DNA of 64,000 nucleotides, taken from Jaapia argillacea MUCL 33604. Lineage: Eukaryota > Basidiomycota > Agaricomycetes > Jaapiales > Jaapiaceae. Below, in pieces: positions 36,192 through 51,900 of the stretch; positions within the stretch are counted from its first letter, which is position 1, and each line of letters opens with the position of its first letter. The stretch is taken from the NCBI GenBank assembly GCA_000697665.1, contig KL197709.1, positions 1,673,791 to 1,737,790 of the forward strand, written 5' to 3'. The notes beneath the pieces are model-generated. The model worked only from the letters and a program-made list of their open reading frames with translations. It was not told the DNA's origin and searched no databases. The translations under genes and the position numbers were made by a program.

Positions 36192-38415
36192 TCACTGGAA
36201 TGTACATGTTGGGCCCTCGTTACCTTCAGTTCCATCCGAATCGTCTCCTACTCCAGAAGCCCTCATAGCAAGGTCATACTGAAGTAGAAGGCCAGCTAGA
36301 CTGATTCTCCTATTTGGCGGATGTTCTGAAGCCTGGCGATTATGTTCGAGGATAGACTCCGCATCCTGCATGCGGGAGAAGGCGCTTGGTCCGCGGGCGG
36401 GCGCAAACAGCTAGGGATAAAGTTAGCTTCCATAGATATGTCGGAGACTGACGTAAGGACTCACTTTCACGGTTGTATCGATGCCACTGACAGCGACGAG
36501 GGGTAGGTGAGGATGACCCTCAATGACGTTGACCACGCTCCCGTCGCCCTCATACACGCCGTGTAAGGAGCCGGTAGCTTTCTTCCACATGAAGAAATTG
36601 CCGTCATCAGACCCAGAGACTACAAATTCATCTTGAGGTCCAAGGAAGTTCACTGTGATCAATTCGGTCAGAGCGAGAGGTTCTCAACAAAATTCGACCG
36701 CACCATCTTTGACGGTTCTTATATTGCACGCGCCGGCGAAACGACGACGGGGCAAAATGAGAGGAACATTACCATGGGCCGTGGGCTGTTCAAGACCGAG
36801 TTCGTCGTCGTCGTCGTCTTCCTCATCATCACCGTCTCCCTCATCTGCCGATGCACGATTAGGAGGGATGATGATCGGGATACCAGCGGCGTCAAGATCT
36901 GGACCAAAGTCATCCTCCATCTCAATGTCCGACGATTCACGATGGTCATCAGAGGTATGGTCACCTAGGACAGTAGGCGGAGCTTCATCCACCTTTCGTC
37001 TCTTGGCGTTGGGGGTCACCACACTCGATGTGGTCGCGGCAAAGTCATCTACTCTCCCTGGAGAATCTCGTGTTGAGAAGAGATAAACGGCATCTCCACT
37101 GTAGGCTGTGGGTCCACAAGATTCAGAATAAAACCCTAAAATTGGCAATAGGTACTCACAAAGAAGGACCTATGATCCTGTTAGCACAAACGCCAAGATC
37201 ATCAACAGCCTACCCACCTCATGGCCATTACTCTCTGCCATACGTGCACCAGTGACGTGTTCAGAACCTTTCCGCTCCCCAGGTCCTCTTGACTTGCGTC
37301 CAAACCGACGAACACAAGTCACGACGTCATCACTGTCCGGTACCATTCCCCACTCCTCCTTCAGAATTCGTCCTGCTTGTCTGCGGTCAAACAAATATCC
37401 CTAATCTTGTCGTCAAATTTGGGCCGGGATGAGCCTCGGGGTGGAACGGTGTACTCACATAAGGTGACTCTCCTGCGACTACGATTTGATAAGGTGTCAG
37501 CGGAGATTGAGCTATAGCAGATAACTCGCGCGGTAACTGGATCAAAGGCGGGGGACAGGCGCCCGATCCACATATATGAGGGTGTCGCAAGTCGTGTTGA
37601 CGTACAGCTCCATCCTATATGAAATTCATCACAACTCAGATTGACAGTATCAGAAGGTGGCACTCACTTCGCCAAGTGTAAGGAAAAGGTCCGGACTATC
37701 CTCAGTAATAATCCTCTTCGTACGACCCTTATGACACCTGAACACCCGAATGCACGACTCCCTCGTTGAATATGAAGTTTCGCGAGCACCTATCGAGTTG
37801 CCAACGGCACTGGAGATATCAAACACTCGAACCTGTTTGTCCCCGGCTACAGTGGCTCTAACGAAATCCCACCTGAGTCAGGCGAGCATGTACTCATCTG
37901 TCGGGCTACACTCACATTCGGGAGGAGAAGGGTAACATTTGATTATTGAATATGTTGCCTCTATGCCCAGTCTCGATAATGGCTTCGCAGACGAAGGGGT
38001 AGTCGTGTTCCGCATTAGCGGAATCGCTCTTCCATATCCTCACGCTAACACATCAGGGCAGTCAATAGGGATGTAAGGATCTCATAGAAAGGACGTACGT
38101 AGTGTCATCTCCGCCGGTCAATAATATCTGCCCACCTTGCGCCCAACTCAAGGCGTTTACACACCTGAAAACAGGACACCCTGTAAGGACTGACTCCTTG
38201 GATCAAGAAACGAATGCACCCCACCCCGTGTGCCCTGTCCGGTCATCTCCAAGCACATTCACTCGATCCAGCGCCCGACTCAGCGAACGAGACAAGAGCA
38301 GTTGTTTCCAGTTTTGAGACCGAGATGCTGATGGTAGGTTCCGTCGTAATATATCTCGGCTGTATGGGATGAACTGGTTGCCCTGGACAGATATGAAAGT
38401 ACTAGTGTCCTCCAT
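36192..38415 (-). CDS. DCAF-type WD40 protein (DCAF6/DCAF8-like)
   Basis: Ten exons on the minus strand: 38225-38415, 38099-38164, 37916-38044, 37668-37872, 37459-37614, 37218-37400, 37160-37169, 36704-37105, 36465-36652 and 36192-36410, giving 582 residues. Proteins of this type are substrate receptors of CUL4-DDB1 ubiquitin ligases. WD repeats are visible as GHTGCVNALSWAQGGQILL, TGGDDTTVRIWK, DFVRATVAGDKQVRVFD and EDGAVRQHDLRHP. The two last repeats are split by an acidic insert and then NIRTVKDVNFLGPQDEFV, SGSDDGNFFMW and AVSGIDTTVKLF. The seventh exon is only 10 bases long. Its downstream intron of 54 bases is in frame; removing it restores VLLSYSGDAVYLFSTRD, the form expected in the family. 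The C-terminus is uncertain: a donor before 36192 spliced to a later acceptor would give the alternative end ESEVL, stopping at 36137. The DDB1-binding role is inference. Confidence 0.85.
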
Positions 38416-38694
38416 AGCTCGCAACGAAGTAATTGTAAAGCTTGACACAGGTTGACATGGACGAAATTCGTCCCAAGAAGTTGGAGTTGGCGAGAGCTGA
38501 GATCGACAACTTCCAGCTTAATCCCTCAAGAATCAGGTGACGAAATCGCAAAGAAATATCAATTAGTTCCTTCGCCTCAAGATTGTATCCTACAAGCTAC
38601 GAGAAATGACAGGGTCACTACGTAGGGAATGCATGGGTTTGCCAGTACACAATTGGAGATTAGCGGCTCAAGAATAAACACTCGATGAGGTGGC

Positions 38695-40262
<1,568 letters not shown>

Positions 40263-40464
40263 GTCGTGGTAGTGGAAAGAGAAGGGCGACGCGTTTCCGT
40301 TGGCTGGGAACAGAAATCGAACTGCGCACCAGGTGACGTACAACCACGCGGACAGGGGTCATTCCGAACCGCGAGCTCGCTCGACCCAACTCGGTTCACT
40401 TCGCTATGCCCCTATTAGCATTGTCAACTCTCCTCTGAAGCTCATTCCCTTAACTTTGTACATC

Positions 40465-42745
40465 ATGGCCTCAAAAACTCGGTCAGGCAGAAAGACTGGT
40501 CCTGTTGAAGTGGATGTATCATCCCTCACGAATATTGAGCGTCTCCTGCTCGCTCAGGCCGTCTATGAATTCGGCTCAGATTCTTGGAATGAAGTGTCAA
40601 AGCTTCTCTCAAAACACCCTCTGCTCACCCGACCAAAGACCTTCTTTACCCCTCATGTCAGCGTGGTCGCAATTTCAAGAGTCTTCTACTTGACCAATCC
40701 TTTGCATCATAGTCCTGCAATGCGATTTATTCACATCTTATGAAAGACGCGGGACTGGAACGGTAGGCCAATATCACTTTGCACTTAACGACCCCATCTC
40801 AAACGCAATGATCTAGCTCAGAAAAGGATTTGGCAGTCCACAGTAAGGCATTCCATCGTTTTCCAAGTATCAGACGCTCAAACACAACAGGCCCCGTCAA
40901 CTTGAAGTTGGCACAAAAACACTATCAAGTCCGGATGCTTGAACTTCGCGACCTCATCGCTGCAGAGGAGGCCAGATTCAAGTATGTGCTTGCGCCGTCA
41001 TATAGGATGGGGGATTAATTCCCTGCAGGACGCTCGTGCAAGAAATTGACGAAATTCGCTCCGGATCTTGGGACGACAAAATCATTGGCAAGACTAGCGA
41101 AGCGACGGAAGAAGTACAGGTCGACGAGCAAATGGACGAACCTATGGACGTTGAAGCTTCTGTAGAGGCAGAAGGGATGGAATCTGAACTAACTGTTGCA
41201 AGTTCCTCGCAAGACATTGCACCTGTGAGTGCCCCGTCGTCTAGGTATGGCAATTCTGACTTCTGTCAAGGAGCCATCACCTCCTATAGGTGAAAATGAC
41301 GACGAAGAAAATACTCACCTCCCAGAAGCTGCAATTGAACCTGAGATCCCGACAGCTCCAACTGAGAGGATTCCGGATGACGGTTCTGACCCAGAGTCCG
41401 ACCAGGACGAAGTTCCTTTGGCTGCTCGATCCAAAGCCAAGACCACCTCACCTTTAGTTCAAACCCAGAGTCCAGAGGCTCCTGAGGTACCATACGCGTC
41501 GTCTTTCTCCTGTCCCTCAACCTCTCATCTCCTCCCAGGTCCAGGTCCAGGTTGTAACCCCCGTCGGCGAAATTCATAACGAAGTACAATCACCAGCTAG
41601 GCCACTTTCAGAGAACAAATCACCTGGAGTTTTCTCCACAGTGGATGACTCTGAAGACCGTCGTCAGTCTTTCCTACTGCTTTCTCCGAAGCTTATCAAC
41701 TTTTCCCTTCTAGGTCGTCCACCTTCCCGTCCCCTATCTGCAGCATCATTCACATCCACAGGTCTCCCAGTTCCCTGGACAATTCGTGATAGCAAACCGC
41801 GGCGCGCAGCCAAAGAACGGCGCCAACTCGAAGAACTCGCGCGGCGCAGCTCGGAAGAATCCATGCACCGCTACGAATACCGGTCTGCAACACCTCAGGA
41901 AGTTGCACCTTCGCCCTTATCCAAAGCAATTGACGTCGTACCCGTTGCTGACCAGCCAGTCGCGGAGCCGTCGCCAGAGGAAGAGGTTAAACATGAGCCG
42001 AAGGCACCGTCGCCTATCCCCGAGGAGCCCCCATCACGTCGACGTGAGAGTAAGTAATTATTATCGCAGAAGAGCTCCCTAATTGACAGCTGATTCAGGC
42101 AAGCGGAAAACTATGGATGTCGAACTTGTTGAGCCTGAACTGTCTCGTGACAAGAAGCGAGCTCGTGACGAGTCTGAGCCAGTGGAAGAGGAAGAAACTG
42201 CCGGTGGGTATAACTCACTTGCGAGCATGGATGCCAACCTCACCATGATGTATTTCCATGTTGACAGGTCCGAGTGCTGGTCCCTCAAGACGGCGTCGCG
42301 ATAGGCAGCCTCAAACTGAAGAGCAAGTCGCCATCAAGCGGTTCCAAAACATTATTGGCATGGTTCACTCCCAAATCTCTCAACACCGCAACGGAGCCAT
42401 CTTTCACAATCCAATTAGACATTATGAAGCACCGGATTATCATGATATTGTCAAGCGACCCATGGATCTCAAGACTATCAAAGGTCGGATCAAGGATGGT
42501 GTCATCGGGAACTCACTCGAGTTCCAGCGTGACATTTATCTGATGTTTGCCAATGCCATGATGTACAACCGGCCAGGGAGCGATATATACAAGATGACCG
42601 AGGAGGTGTGTACACATGATGTGTCGCCGCATGTACTTGTCTGACTGATTGACGATGTGCTGGCTCTCAGATGATGGGAGAGAGTGAGAAACATATCAAT
42701 GAGTTCCGACAAACTGAAGGGCTGGTACGTTCGCATCGCATTTAA
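40465..42745 (+). CDS. BRD8/Bdc1-like bromodomain protein of the NuA4 complex
   Basis: Exons are 40465-40656, 40713-40762, 40817-40981, 41029-41224, 41271-41486, 41539-41662, 41714-42049, 42099-42203, 42268-42605 and 42671-42745, giving 598 residues. The N-terminal helical, Myb-like domain (LTNIERLLLAQAVYEFGSDS, SWNEVSKLLSKH, CNAIYSHLMKD) is typical of BRD8 and fission yeast Bdc1, subunits of the NuA4 acetyltransferase. A long acidic, Glu/Pro-rich linker follows, with an RRAAKERRQLEELARR helix. The C-terminal bromodomain (about 477-590) has FQNIIGMVHSQISQHRNG, NPIRHYEAPDYHDIVKRPMD and the acetyl-lysine Asn in MMYNRPGSDIY. The last exon stops soon after the bromodomain. A stretch in exon 3 (HSKAFHRFPSIRRSN) is poorly conserved and could contain another intron; removing it does not keep the frame. 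The gene is convergent with TRA1. Confidence 0.88.
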
Positions 42746-42925
42746 AGTGCAGCTTCGGCCACGTTGTCGTCTTCTGCTCTCCATATCCTCCGGTCGTTAC
42801 TTGCATATCGAAAGAATGATTGCAATTGATGTTACATAGGATTTACAATGTACGTCGAAAGAGGAATAAATGGTCTATCACGTTGAAGGCTAGATGGATA
42901 CGAAGTAATCGTACAAGGACATACA

Positions 42926-45900
42926 CTAATACCAAGGATAGTAGATTTCAGTCATTTTTGCGAGATTGATAGGGTTGGTGGCCATCGAAATGAGGTTTGT
43001 GACAGTTTGCACAGCGGGTCCAGTACCAGGGTTTGTTGGTGTTTGCAGTGCCTGCAATGAATATGATGCAAACAACTCATCGAAATAGGTATCAAAGGCT
43101 ACTCACTTGTTCTCGCTCGATCTTGCAAGCCATAGTTTCAGCTCGCTTGACAACTCCATCAATATTCATGGCGACGTTGTTACGGAATGAAATGTCTTGA
43201 GCATTCCAGGGCTTACCCCGCCCGTGAAGCCAGGTCATCACTTCATCTCGGGCGAAGAGGCAAAGTTGCTGCTCCAAATCAAACTAAGGGATACTCAGCT
43301 TCAGGGTCAAAATTAAGGCGAGCGACATCTTACCTCTGGCTCTGTGAGGGAGCGACCGATAGCCATAATGGCGGACGTTAAAACTCCTTCTGTGAAGATG
43401 GGGCCGACAAAACGCTGCATATTCGGTGTGAATCGGAATGGAACTGTGTCATTGGAGTGAAGTATTGGCCCTTGCCCCGACACGCCTGATGCGCACACAG
43501 CGATAATCAACATTTGTCATTCAAATTGGCCGTAAGCTTACCTGGTAAAAGTTCGCTCATGGCTATCTGACCGGAAGCACGCGATAGATGGAAGCGAGAG
43601 GGAAGGCGACTTGTGAGACATAGGATATAGGTCATAAATGCAGTAGCAGCAATTTGCGTTGTGAATTGCTTTCTGATTCGCCACAGCTCCCCAGGTCCAT
43701 TCATGGTGCGCAACATATACTATGAGGTAGTGAATTCATGAAGATCAGCGTGGCGATCGAGGAACATGATCATAATGAATTACCTTGGTGAGAATGTCCT
43801 CTGGAACAATCTTCGTCATTACTTCATCGAGGATCTCCTTTTTCAGGGTGAAATATTCAGACTTGCTAGGCTGTTCGCGGAGTTGAGTCGGACATATGTA
43901 AATAGTACAAGGTGTTCGTACCATTCGACCCATGGATTGATTGAAATCACGCAGCACAGCTTTGACCTTTTCGCCGACGGCCAGAATTGGGTCCTCTCTT
44001 GTAACACCAGGGGCTTCATAGGATTGGTCGAAGATGTCCCCCAGAGTGATATAGGAGGAGTCATTCTGAAGAAGACGTAGGCCAGGACTGCAAGAGATTG
44101 CGGCCGGAAGATGGAAGGTGAGATTACGCTTTCGGCTCTCCTTCTTTCGAGTCAAGGTCCTGCAAATTCGAGTGAGTAGCAAGATTTGTAGGCTAAGGTT
44201 GGACCCACCCGTTGAAGGTTCGGAAGAGTTGCATCACTCTTTCCTCTCGACGACAATGACGGCCTGATGGATGCTGCACAGCGAAGGTTGTCTTCGAACC
44301 ATCATTGCCATGAATAGTAAAGCGCCGCCAACAATATCCGTGAGTTCGGCAGTTTTCGAATTTCGGGTGGAACTTCTGGATCCGAATGAAGTTTTGATTA
44401 CTGTCCTTATCCTGTCGGGAGGTATTTCAGATAGGGCTACGAAGGTGGGAGTCTCAGGACAAACCTCAGTGTATTGGCCCGGAACCTCCAATTCGTCGAA
44501 TTTGGTGTACTGAAACTCGGTGAGATAATGACTGAGGAGGTCCAAAGGTTGTGTACGAGGCCGTGAGTCGAGGTGCTTCTCATATTTATCCCTCCAGCGC
44601 TGGAGTTGTCTAATGTAATCGTAGTGCGATTGCTTTGACTTCAAGAAGTCTTCCTCGTACTCTTTCTGCAGCAACAATCAGTAACCGAAACAAGATTGCG
44701 CATGAGACTTACGCGGGTGGGGCCAGTGAAGTTGACGGCCATGCGAGTCAGATTAGCCACGGTTGAGGGCTGAAGCTGACCATCATCGTCGGGAGAATTC
44801 ATGCGAAGCACGTAGTTCTGGTGGGAGAGTAGCGGTTTAGTCGCATGGCCCGTTAATTGAAGGATAGGATTACCTGAATTGCGTCTTGCAACAGCATACA
44901 TGTGAACCGATAAATCTCTTCCTCCGGACCTGGCTTGAATCTTTGATTGATCTGGTCGACAAGAGTCTCCAAACTTAGCACCAAGAGGGGGAATGCGGTT
45001 TTGAGGATCGCAACAACTTCCTCAACATATTCCCATGTTTGACGCTGCGGCAGGTACGGTGTTGCATCAGCAGATCCCTGGGTGTGAGGAACAGCCATGG
45101 CTGGGCGGGAACTGTCCGAGGTTGAGGGCTGAATTTGGGGCGCATCGGCGCCTGGTCGTGTGGCCCCTTGCGGCGGCTGGGGAGCTTCCGTTCCCGACGT
45201 CCCGTCGTACTTGTTCTCTGATGTATTGTCGTTTGAGACATTCTGGACGGGACGGTCAGAGTCCGGTCGTTTCGAGGGATCCAATGCAGCCGGTGACCTC
45301 ACGGAGGCCTGCGTGTTAAGGGCATTAGCTCGAGCCGCGGCAATTGTTGCAGCCTGCTTCTTGACGATCGCCATGTCCTCCCTAGTATTTCTTAGGGGAA
45401 AGAACAATGCCTGCGGAAATTGTCATTAGAGAGCTGAGATCACAGAGTAGATCCCGCCAAACCTGAGGGTAAAGTTTTGCCAGGTTCAGAAGTAAGTACC
45501 GAGCTTGCTTGACCTCTCGCTGGGAAATCGACAGGCATAGTTGAGGTATGAGTGTGATCCAATACCAGAAAGCAGCATCTCCCTTGTACGTGTCAAATGC
45601 TCGCGATATTGTCAGCGTCCCATCATCAACACTGAGTAACCATAGAACCCGTGTTAGGAGTGGCCGACTCTTCCCACTCTTGTACAACCCCGCCGCTTGC
45701 AAGTAGCAACTTATGGCATTGGCGGCAGACCCCATCTCGTTCGGTTTTTCCTTAAACAGGCGGTCATTATATCGGCCCCATTCCGCCCATGCTTTGGCCT
45801 GATTCATATCCAACTGTACGGCGGAACCGAAGGCTTGGTTGGCTTCCTCTGGGCGTTGCAATCGAGCATGAAACATGCCCTTGAGGGTGAAGAATTCGGC

Positions 45901-48900
45901 CTTCTGGTTGTTCTGGAAGTACATCAAATTCGTGTTGTTGATGACTTCCAGCCCAGCAGCTAGATCATTTGGCTTCTGATAGTGGCATCGAGCTTGCTCT
46001 CGGAGTTTTAGGAAGGCCTCCGAAATCTCGATATTGGGAAGGGTGTAGATCTTGTTGAGATAGGTGAAGCAGACATCCAGAAGATCATGTTTACGGGCGA
46101 CATGGGCAAAACGATTGATGATCCAGGCCGTTTCATGGTATCCTCGATACCCAGCGGTGTTTTGATTCGTGTTCCCCGAATTCGTCGGGGGTGGTGGAGC
46201 GTTTTGGATGAGAGGTACATACGCCTTGTTGATGGCGTGGAATACATTCTGCCTCCATGCAACGAGGTCACTCCATATGCTGATATCATCGCATCGGTCT
46301 GGAAGGCGCTCTCTCCAAGCCTGAAGAATCATCTTCAAGTCCGAAGATTGCTTCTCTAGATTTTGGGCGTTTGTGGCGGCTAGTGAGCCGAAAATCTGGA
46401 CAGCTTCCTGTAATTCGACGAACTGCTGGAACAGTTGGAGGAGGGGGACATGCGCGGGGGAGAGATGAACCGGAAGCCCAACCCACTTCCGAAGAGACAG
46501 TTGCATTCCGCTCTCAAGGAGCTGCGGGAATGTGAGGTCGTCGGGAGATTTCGTACTGCTATTTTGCTCCGTACCATCCTCTTTCGTATCTTTCATGAGG
46601 AGAGAAAGGAAGGCCTGGTAAACGCGAACTCTGGGAGGCGGAGCCTCCAAAGGAAACGACTTGGCGTGGTCTCTGACAAGTCCGTCCAATGTGTCTTTTT
46701 CTTCCGCCCAATTCTTGATTCTCCAGGCGCTTTCCAACTGTAGCTCCAGGTTTCCTTCATTCTTTCCAAGGTCATGTAGCACGTCCCATTGCTGCAATTT
46801 CTCGGCCGCCAAAATCCAGTGATCCTCCCAAAGACAGTATTCGGGTTCAGAGAAAGGGATGGCACCAGCCCTAGCTTTCGTCTGTGCCACCTCGTAAACG
46901 GTACTGGCCTGTTCCCACAACCCATTTTGCTCGAAAGAGATGGCCACATTGGTCTCCGAATGGAGACAACGGCGTCGCCATAATCCATAGAACATGTCGT
47001 CTTCTGCTAACTCGGCGTACACGTCCGCCAGGGCATCAAAAACAGTGTCTCGAACGCCCACTTCATCCTCTCGGAGGTGATCTAGAGAGTTTTCGAGTAA
47101 CTCTAAGGCGACGTGCCAGGCGTTGTAATTCTTCGCCAAATATCGGACGAGGTGAGGTGGGAGCGTCATTGGTGGAGAGCACGCGTGAATTCCGCTGAGC
47201 AATGTTTGGATGATGTTTGGCCGTAGCTCTGCTTGCCTGATGTGGTGGTCTTTGCTAAGGAGGGTGATCATATGGTGTGTTGTGTCGACTTGCTCCCGTC
47301 GAGACAAGCGACTCCACAAGGACGAAAACACGGACACCCATGTCTCGTGTGCGACAGAGGCATCAAGGAATAATAGCCGCTGCATTGGTCGGACAATGTC
47401 GTGAGCTCGCCGTTGATTGATAGCAGGTAGAGGTGACGAATCTAACGGCCACTGGTGTTCATCCGTCAATGGAGCGTCATTATCCACGGTGCCAAGAATG
47501 AGGTGCAATGCGAGAAATGCCCAATTGACTTCGGCCAAGGGCTCCCAACTCTGGACGCCGAGGACATATGATAATCGTCCCAGGAGTGAGCGAGGGACGC
47601 TTACGTCCAACAGGTCGATGAAACGCTCCCGGAGGACAGGATCTTTACATCGACATCCGAGAAGGAAAGGCTTTTCCAACCTGGTCGTAAGATCGCTGCG
47701 ACGTAACCCTGGATCTGTGTAGATGTCGTATATGAGCTCCAAATAGCTGTTGAACAAGCCCTCTCCACGGTGCTCCAGGGTGTCCATCTTCTGCAGCAAG
47801 CTTGCTTTCTCCTTCAGGGTAGGAAATGAATCGCGTTTATGGAGAGCCCAGTCACGGGCGACATCCAGAATGTAGCGACACAGGCCAATATTTTTGGACT
47901 TTTCGGCGAGGACCACCAGGCTGCTCAGGAGCCACCTTCGCTGATCTCCTAGCCACACCACTCCTATTTGACAAATCTCTAGAGTGCTCATCAACAAGCG
48001 GGCGCCACTGTCCAAGCCATTCGACGTCTGCAAAGTGGTGATGTGCTCCTTTGCGAGTTTGCTTAGTAGTCTCATGAGATTTGACGCAAAGGGCTCGATT
48101 CGCTCCGGATTGACTTGCACGACTGACTTCAACATCAGAAGCGCACCCCGCAAAGCGGTGTTGTTGCGTAATGCATCCCCGATCGCAGAGTACGCCCATC
48201 GATGGAACTCGCTCAACTCGCTCTGTTGCTCCTCATCTTCTTTGGGGAGGGGGAACAGGCGTAGCAAGCGGTCGAAGATAGGATGTAGAGAATCATGAAG
48301 GCCGTGTTCTTCGGAAGTCATGCCTTTCCTCACCAACTTTTGAAGGATGTCAGCGTTGGTAGTGAACCACGAGTCACTTTTATCGGCCGAAATGACATCC
48401 AGGACTCTGGCAGAGCTCACGGCCTGGCTAACAGCCGGCTCACTGTTCAGTTCATTCTGAAAAACCTTTAGAGGGGTGATCATGTTCCGCCAGCGGTTGG
48501 CAACGTACCTGCTCAAGAGATCGAGAGAAGTAATTCAACTTAACAGTCACATCACTCCAACCATTCGGGCTGACCATTGAGCGCAGCAACGCGAGCGCAC
48601 GAGGCACCACGACGGATCTCGCCTGAGGTTCTTGAGTGGAAGTTGCGAGGCGCACCAGGAAGCTGACTATTGTCTCCCGAAAAACGAGAGGTGTCGTCCA
48701 GCTGTTGACAGAATTGGGATGGTCAGATCCAGCCGAATCGCCTGCAGCCCTGGACTCAGACGCTTTCTGCTCCCACTCGAAAACAACCTGGAGTATATCG
48801 ATCGAGAGGAGTCTTGACTCTGGATTGCCTTGGCTAGATAAACCCAATTTCGACAGCGAATTGACCACATGAGGAATAAACAGAGCCCGGACAGGATAGA

Positions 48901-51900
48901 ACAACTGCGGTTGGCGAACGATAAGCTGATATATGATGATGATCTGGGACATGCCCGAGCCTTCCTCTGCCAGCAACCGGCGAGTGTTTTTTGCCCACTG
49001 TGGGTAACCAGGTTCGTCTGTGCACGACCGCGGGATAACGGGAGCTAAAATGTCGAGTGCCTGTCGAATGAGTCCCCTCAACTCTGTATGAGGACCCCGC
49101 AAAAGGCCAGTCCATGCACGAAGAATGAATTTCGGCGGCGTTTCGAACGCTTCGAAAAACCTCGCCGCCAGAAGATAGGCGCTCTGCTTGACGACAGGGT
49201 CATCACTGGCGATATAATGCCATGCAACCTTGAGGACATCCTTCTTGACGTCCTTCACATCCTCGAGAGAATTGTGGTAGTGCTGAACCATGACAGTCGT
49301 CAGATGAAGCAACTCGATTTTGAAAATATCGTCGGCGTCTGAGAAAGTAGCGGAATCTAGCATTGGCTGCCAGACCTTGGTCAAAAATTGCAAAACCATA
49401 TCGGCGTCCAGTAAGCCGTGCTTCTCATCCGAGTTTGAGGCGTGAACAAGTAGAGTCGGTGTGACAATTAGACGCAAAAAATGGGATTTGTATGTCCAAG
49501 GAATTGTCTGATCTGGGAACCAGATGAGGAACCTAAGAAGAACGTTTCGACGATAGATCGTGCTGGTGTCGAATGCGACATGGTCATAGAGGAAATGGGT
49601 AAGGCGAATAAGGTCGATCGGCAATTCACGTGTGTAGATTGAAACGATTTTGAACAACAAGTCGATCCGAGGAGTTTGCTTCAAGGCTTGCTGCAGAATT
49701 TCCAACAAAAGGGAGTAACGGCGAACGATGTCGGGGGATGGGATCATGGCCGGTTCTACCCGCGGGGGTTCTGAGTCCCAGATACTCAGCAGCGCGTCCA
49801 ACGCCCAGCCATTTTCGAGAAGCCAACTCGGCCTTAAAGCGGTCAGATCGGCGCAAAGCTGTATACCGGGTAGCACGAGAGACTGGTCGCTGCCCTGCAG
49901 ACAATTTCCAACGATAAAGGAAGTCCGCGAGGCCAACTGCTGCAGCAAGTTGGGTCCGAGCCCCGCTTGCAAGATCGTCCTTAAAGTGCGAACGTGTCGT
50001 GGGAAATGAAGATGGCGCATGAAGAAGTCGATGGCGTCAACAGGGTAACGATCTAAATACTTCGCTAAGGGATCAGAAAATGGGGTGATCCCAGAGAAAT
50101 GCATTTGAGCCTCTGTTTGGACAATGGAATTGACAAGATTCTCCAAGAATATATTCGCCGCAGAAGGCAACAAGTGGAATATGTTCGCCAATCGAACGAG
50201 TTTCGTGATGCCCTCGTTGTCTGGGAGGGGTAGTCGCGATGATGCTTGCAACATCTGTGGATCGGCTACAATTCGGAAATGATCAAGGAGTTTGTGTCCA
50301 ATCTCGACCTTGAAATAGTTGGTCAAGAGCTCAAGTAACCGAGCGAGCCCTTCCAAGCCGGGAACAGATAAGCGATTTGGATCCGCCAAATTCATGAGGA
50401 TAGGGCGCAGGCCAGTTTGTAAAAGCTCTTTGGGCAGTCGACTTTGGTGGGATAGAACCATGCGGAGGCCCTCGTGCGCGACTTCCTTGACTTCAGGAGA
50501 CGCTGAGTACAAAGACTTGAAGTATACACTCGTGACCCTGGTGAACAATCAGCAACTGTTCGAGGGAGGATTATGGGGACTGACCTTTGGCGCGTCTGTG
50601 GTTGGCGGGAAAAGAAGTCGGTGATGGGCATCGATGCGGTCAGCAATCGGATACAAGCAACGCGGAGCTTGATGATCTCGATGGTACCCTGACGGGGATT
50701 GGTGCGTCCAAGAAGGCTCACATCATCTGCATCGGCCAACCCCAATGTCTCGTGCAGCAGACGCAGAAGCTCGTCGTTCAGCTCAGGCAATGGAGGTTCG
50801 AGGCTGACACAGAATCGCACCGCTTCCACCATGCCTATTTGAATTGGCAGTGGGACAGCTCTGAGGGGCTTCGTGTAGATCGATGAGAGGACCCGATCCC
50901 GATGGGGCAAAAGGAGATCGACAACGGTTTTCCCGCTCAGCTCGACCAACAAAGCGGTGCAAGTTTGAGCAGCTCTGCGAACGATGGAATTTGAGCTTGC
51001 GAGCTCACTGAAGAAGATCCCTGATAGACGGACTGTCTTCTGCTGGGCACTCAGCGAAGCAGGGGGACCCTGTTCAAGAGTCTGTTGAAGCTCAGCATGG
51101 CTGACTTTAAGGATGCGGGTGAGAACGTCGATAACTTCGTCCACATCACGAGGAAGGTCAGAAGGGAGCTCCTTCAGAACGTGCAACAACGTCCGGACAA
51201 GGTCAATGTCCCGCTCGCTGATCCACTTGGCACCGACATCAGGCGTGAATGTCATAATCTTGATACCGCTACACCCGGCACTCTTACGAACCCAGGAGTC
51301 TTCCTGGCACAGTGCGCTGAATCGACTGGCAATCTGGTGTAAGGTGGGGATGACGTCTTGCATCGCTATAGACACGTCGTTGCCCAACGCGATCAGATCT
51401 TGGATAATACATGAAACGAGTTTCTGGGCTTTTTGTGCCTCCTGCGGGTTTTCTCGCGCCAGAGCATGTGGTAGTGCATTGAGGTAACAGGACAGGAGCG
51501 GAGTCGGATAGCGGCGAGGGCCACTTTCTGTGGGAAAGCCTCGCCGAGTTTCAAGGCGAAAGACATGCCGCGACAACTTGCGAATGAAGTCCTCCGCCCG
51601 TTCCTGGATTTCATCGAGGTGGACAGCGTCATACATGCCCTCGAGGGACCGAACAAACACCACTTCCTGATCTCGACCATGAATACCCTATAATCACAAT
51701 CAGGAATTTGTTTTTCTGATAATTGTTCCCCGTACCTCATTCAACAAAACAAGAAGGCAGTTCTCCAGATAATTATATCCATGAAGACGATAATGAGAGG
51801 GTCCCCTCCTCAGAACACGGATAGCAAGCTCCGACACTGGACCCAAGTTGATATCTTGAAATCGCCCACTGAACGGTACAGAGACTTTGGCAGGCGTCGA

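Noticed and set aside
37130-37153. A 24-base intron (GTGAGT..TTTTAG) in the DCAF-type gene
   Set aside because: It is far shorter than any other intron in the window. The 54-base intron from the same donor to CCCACAG restores the conserved SYSGDAVYLF segment.
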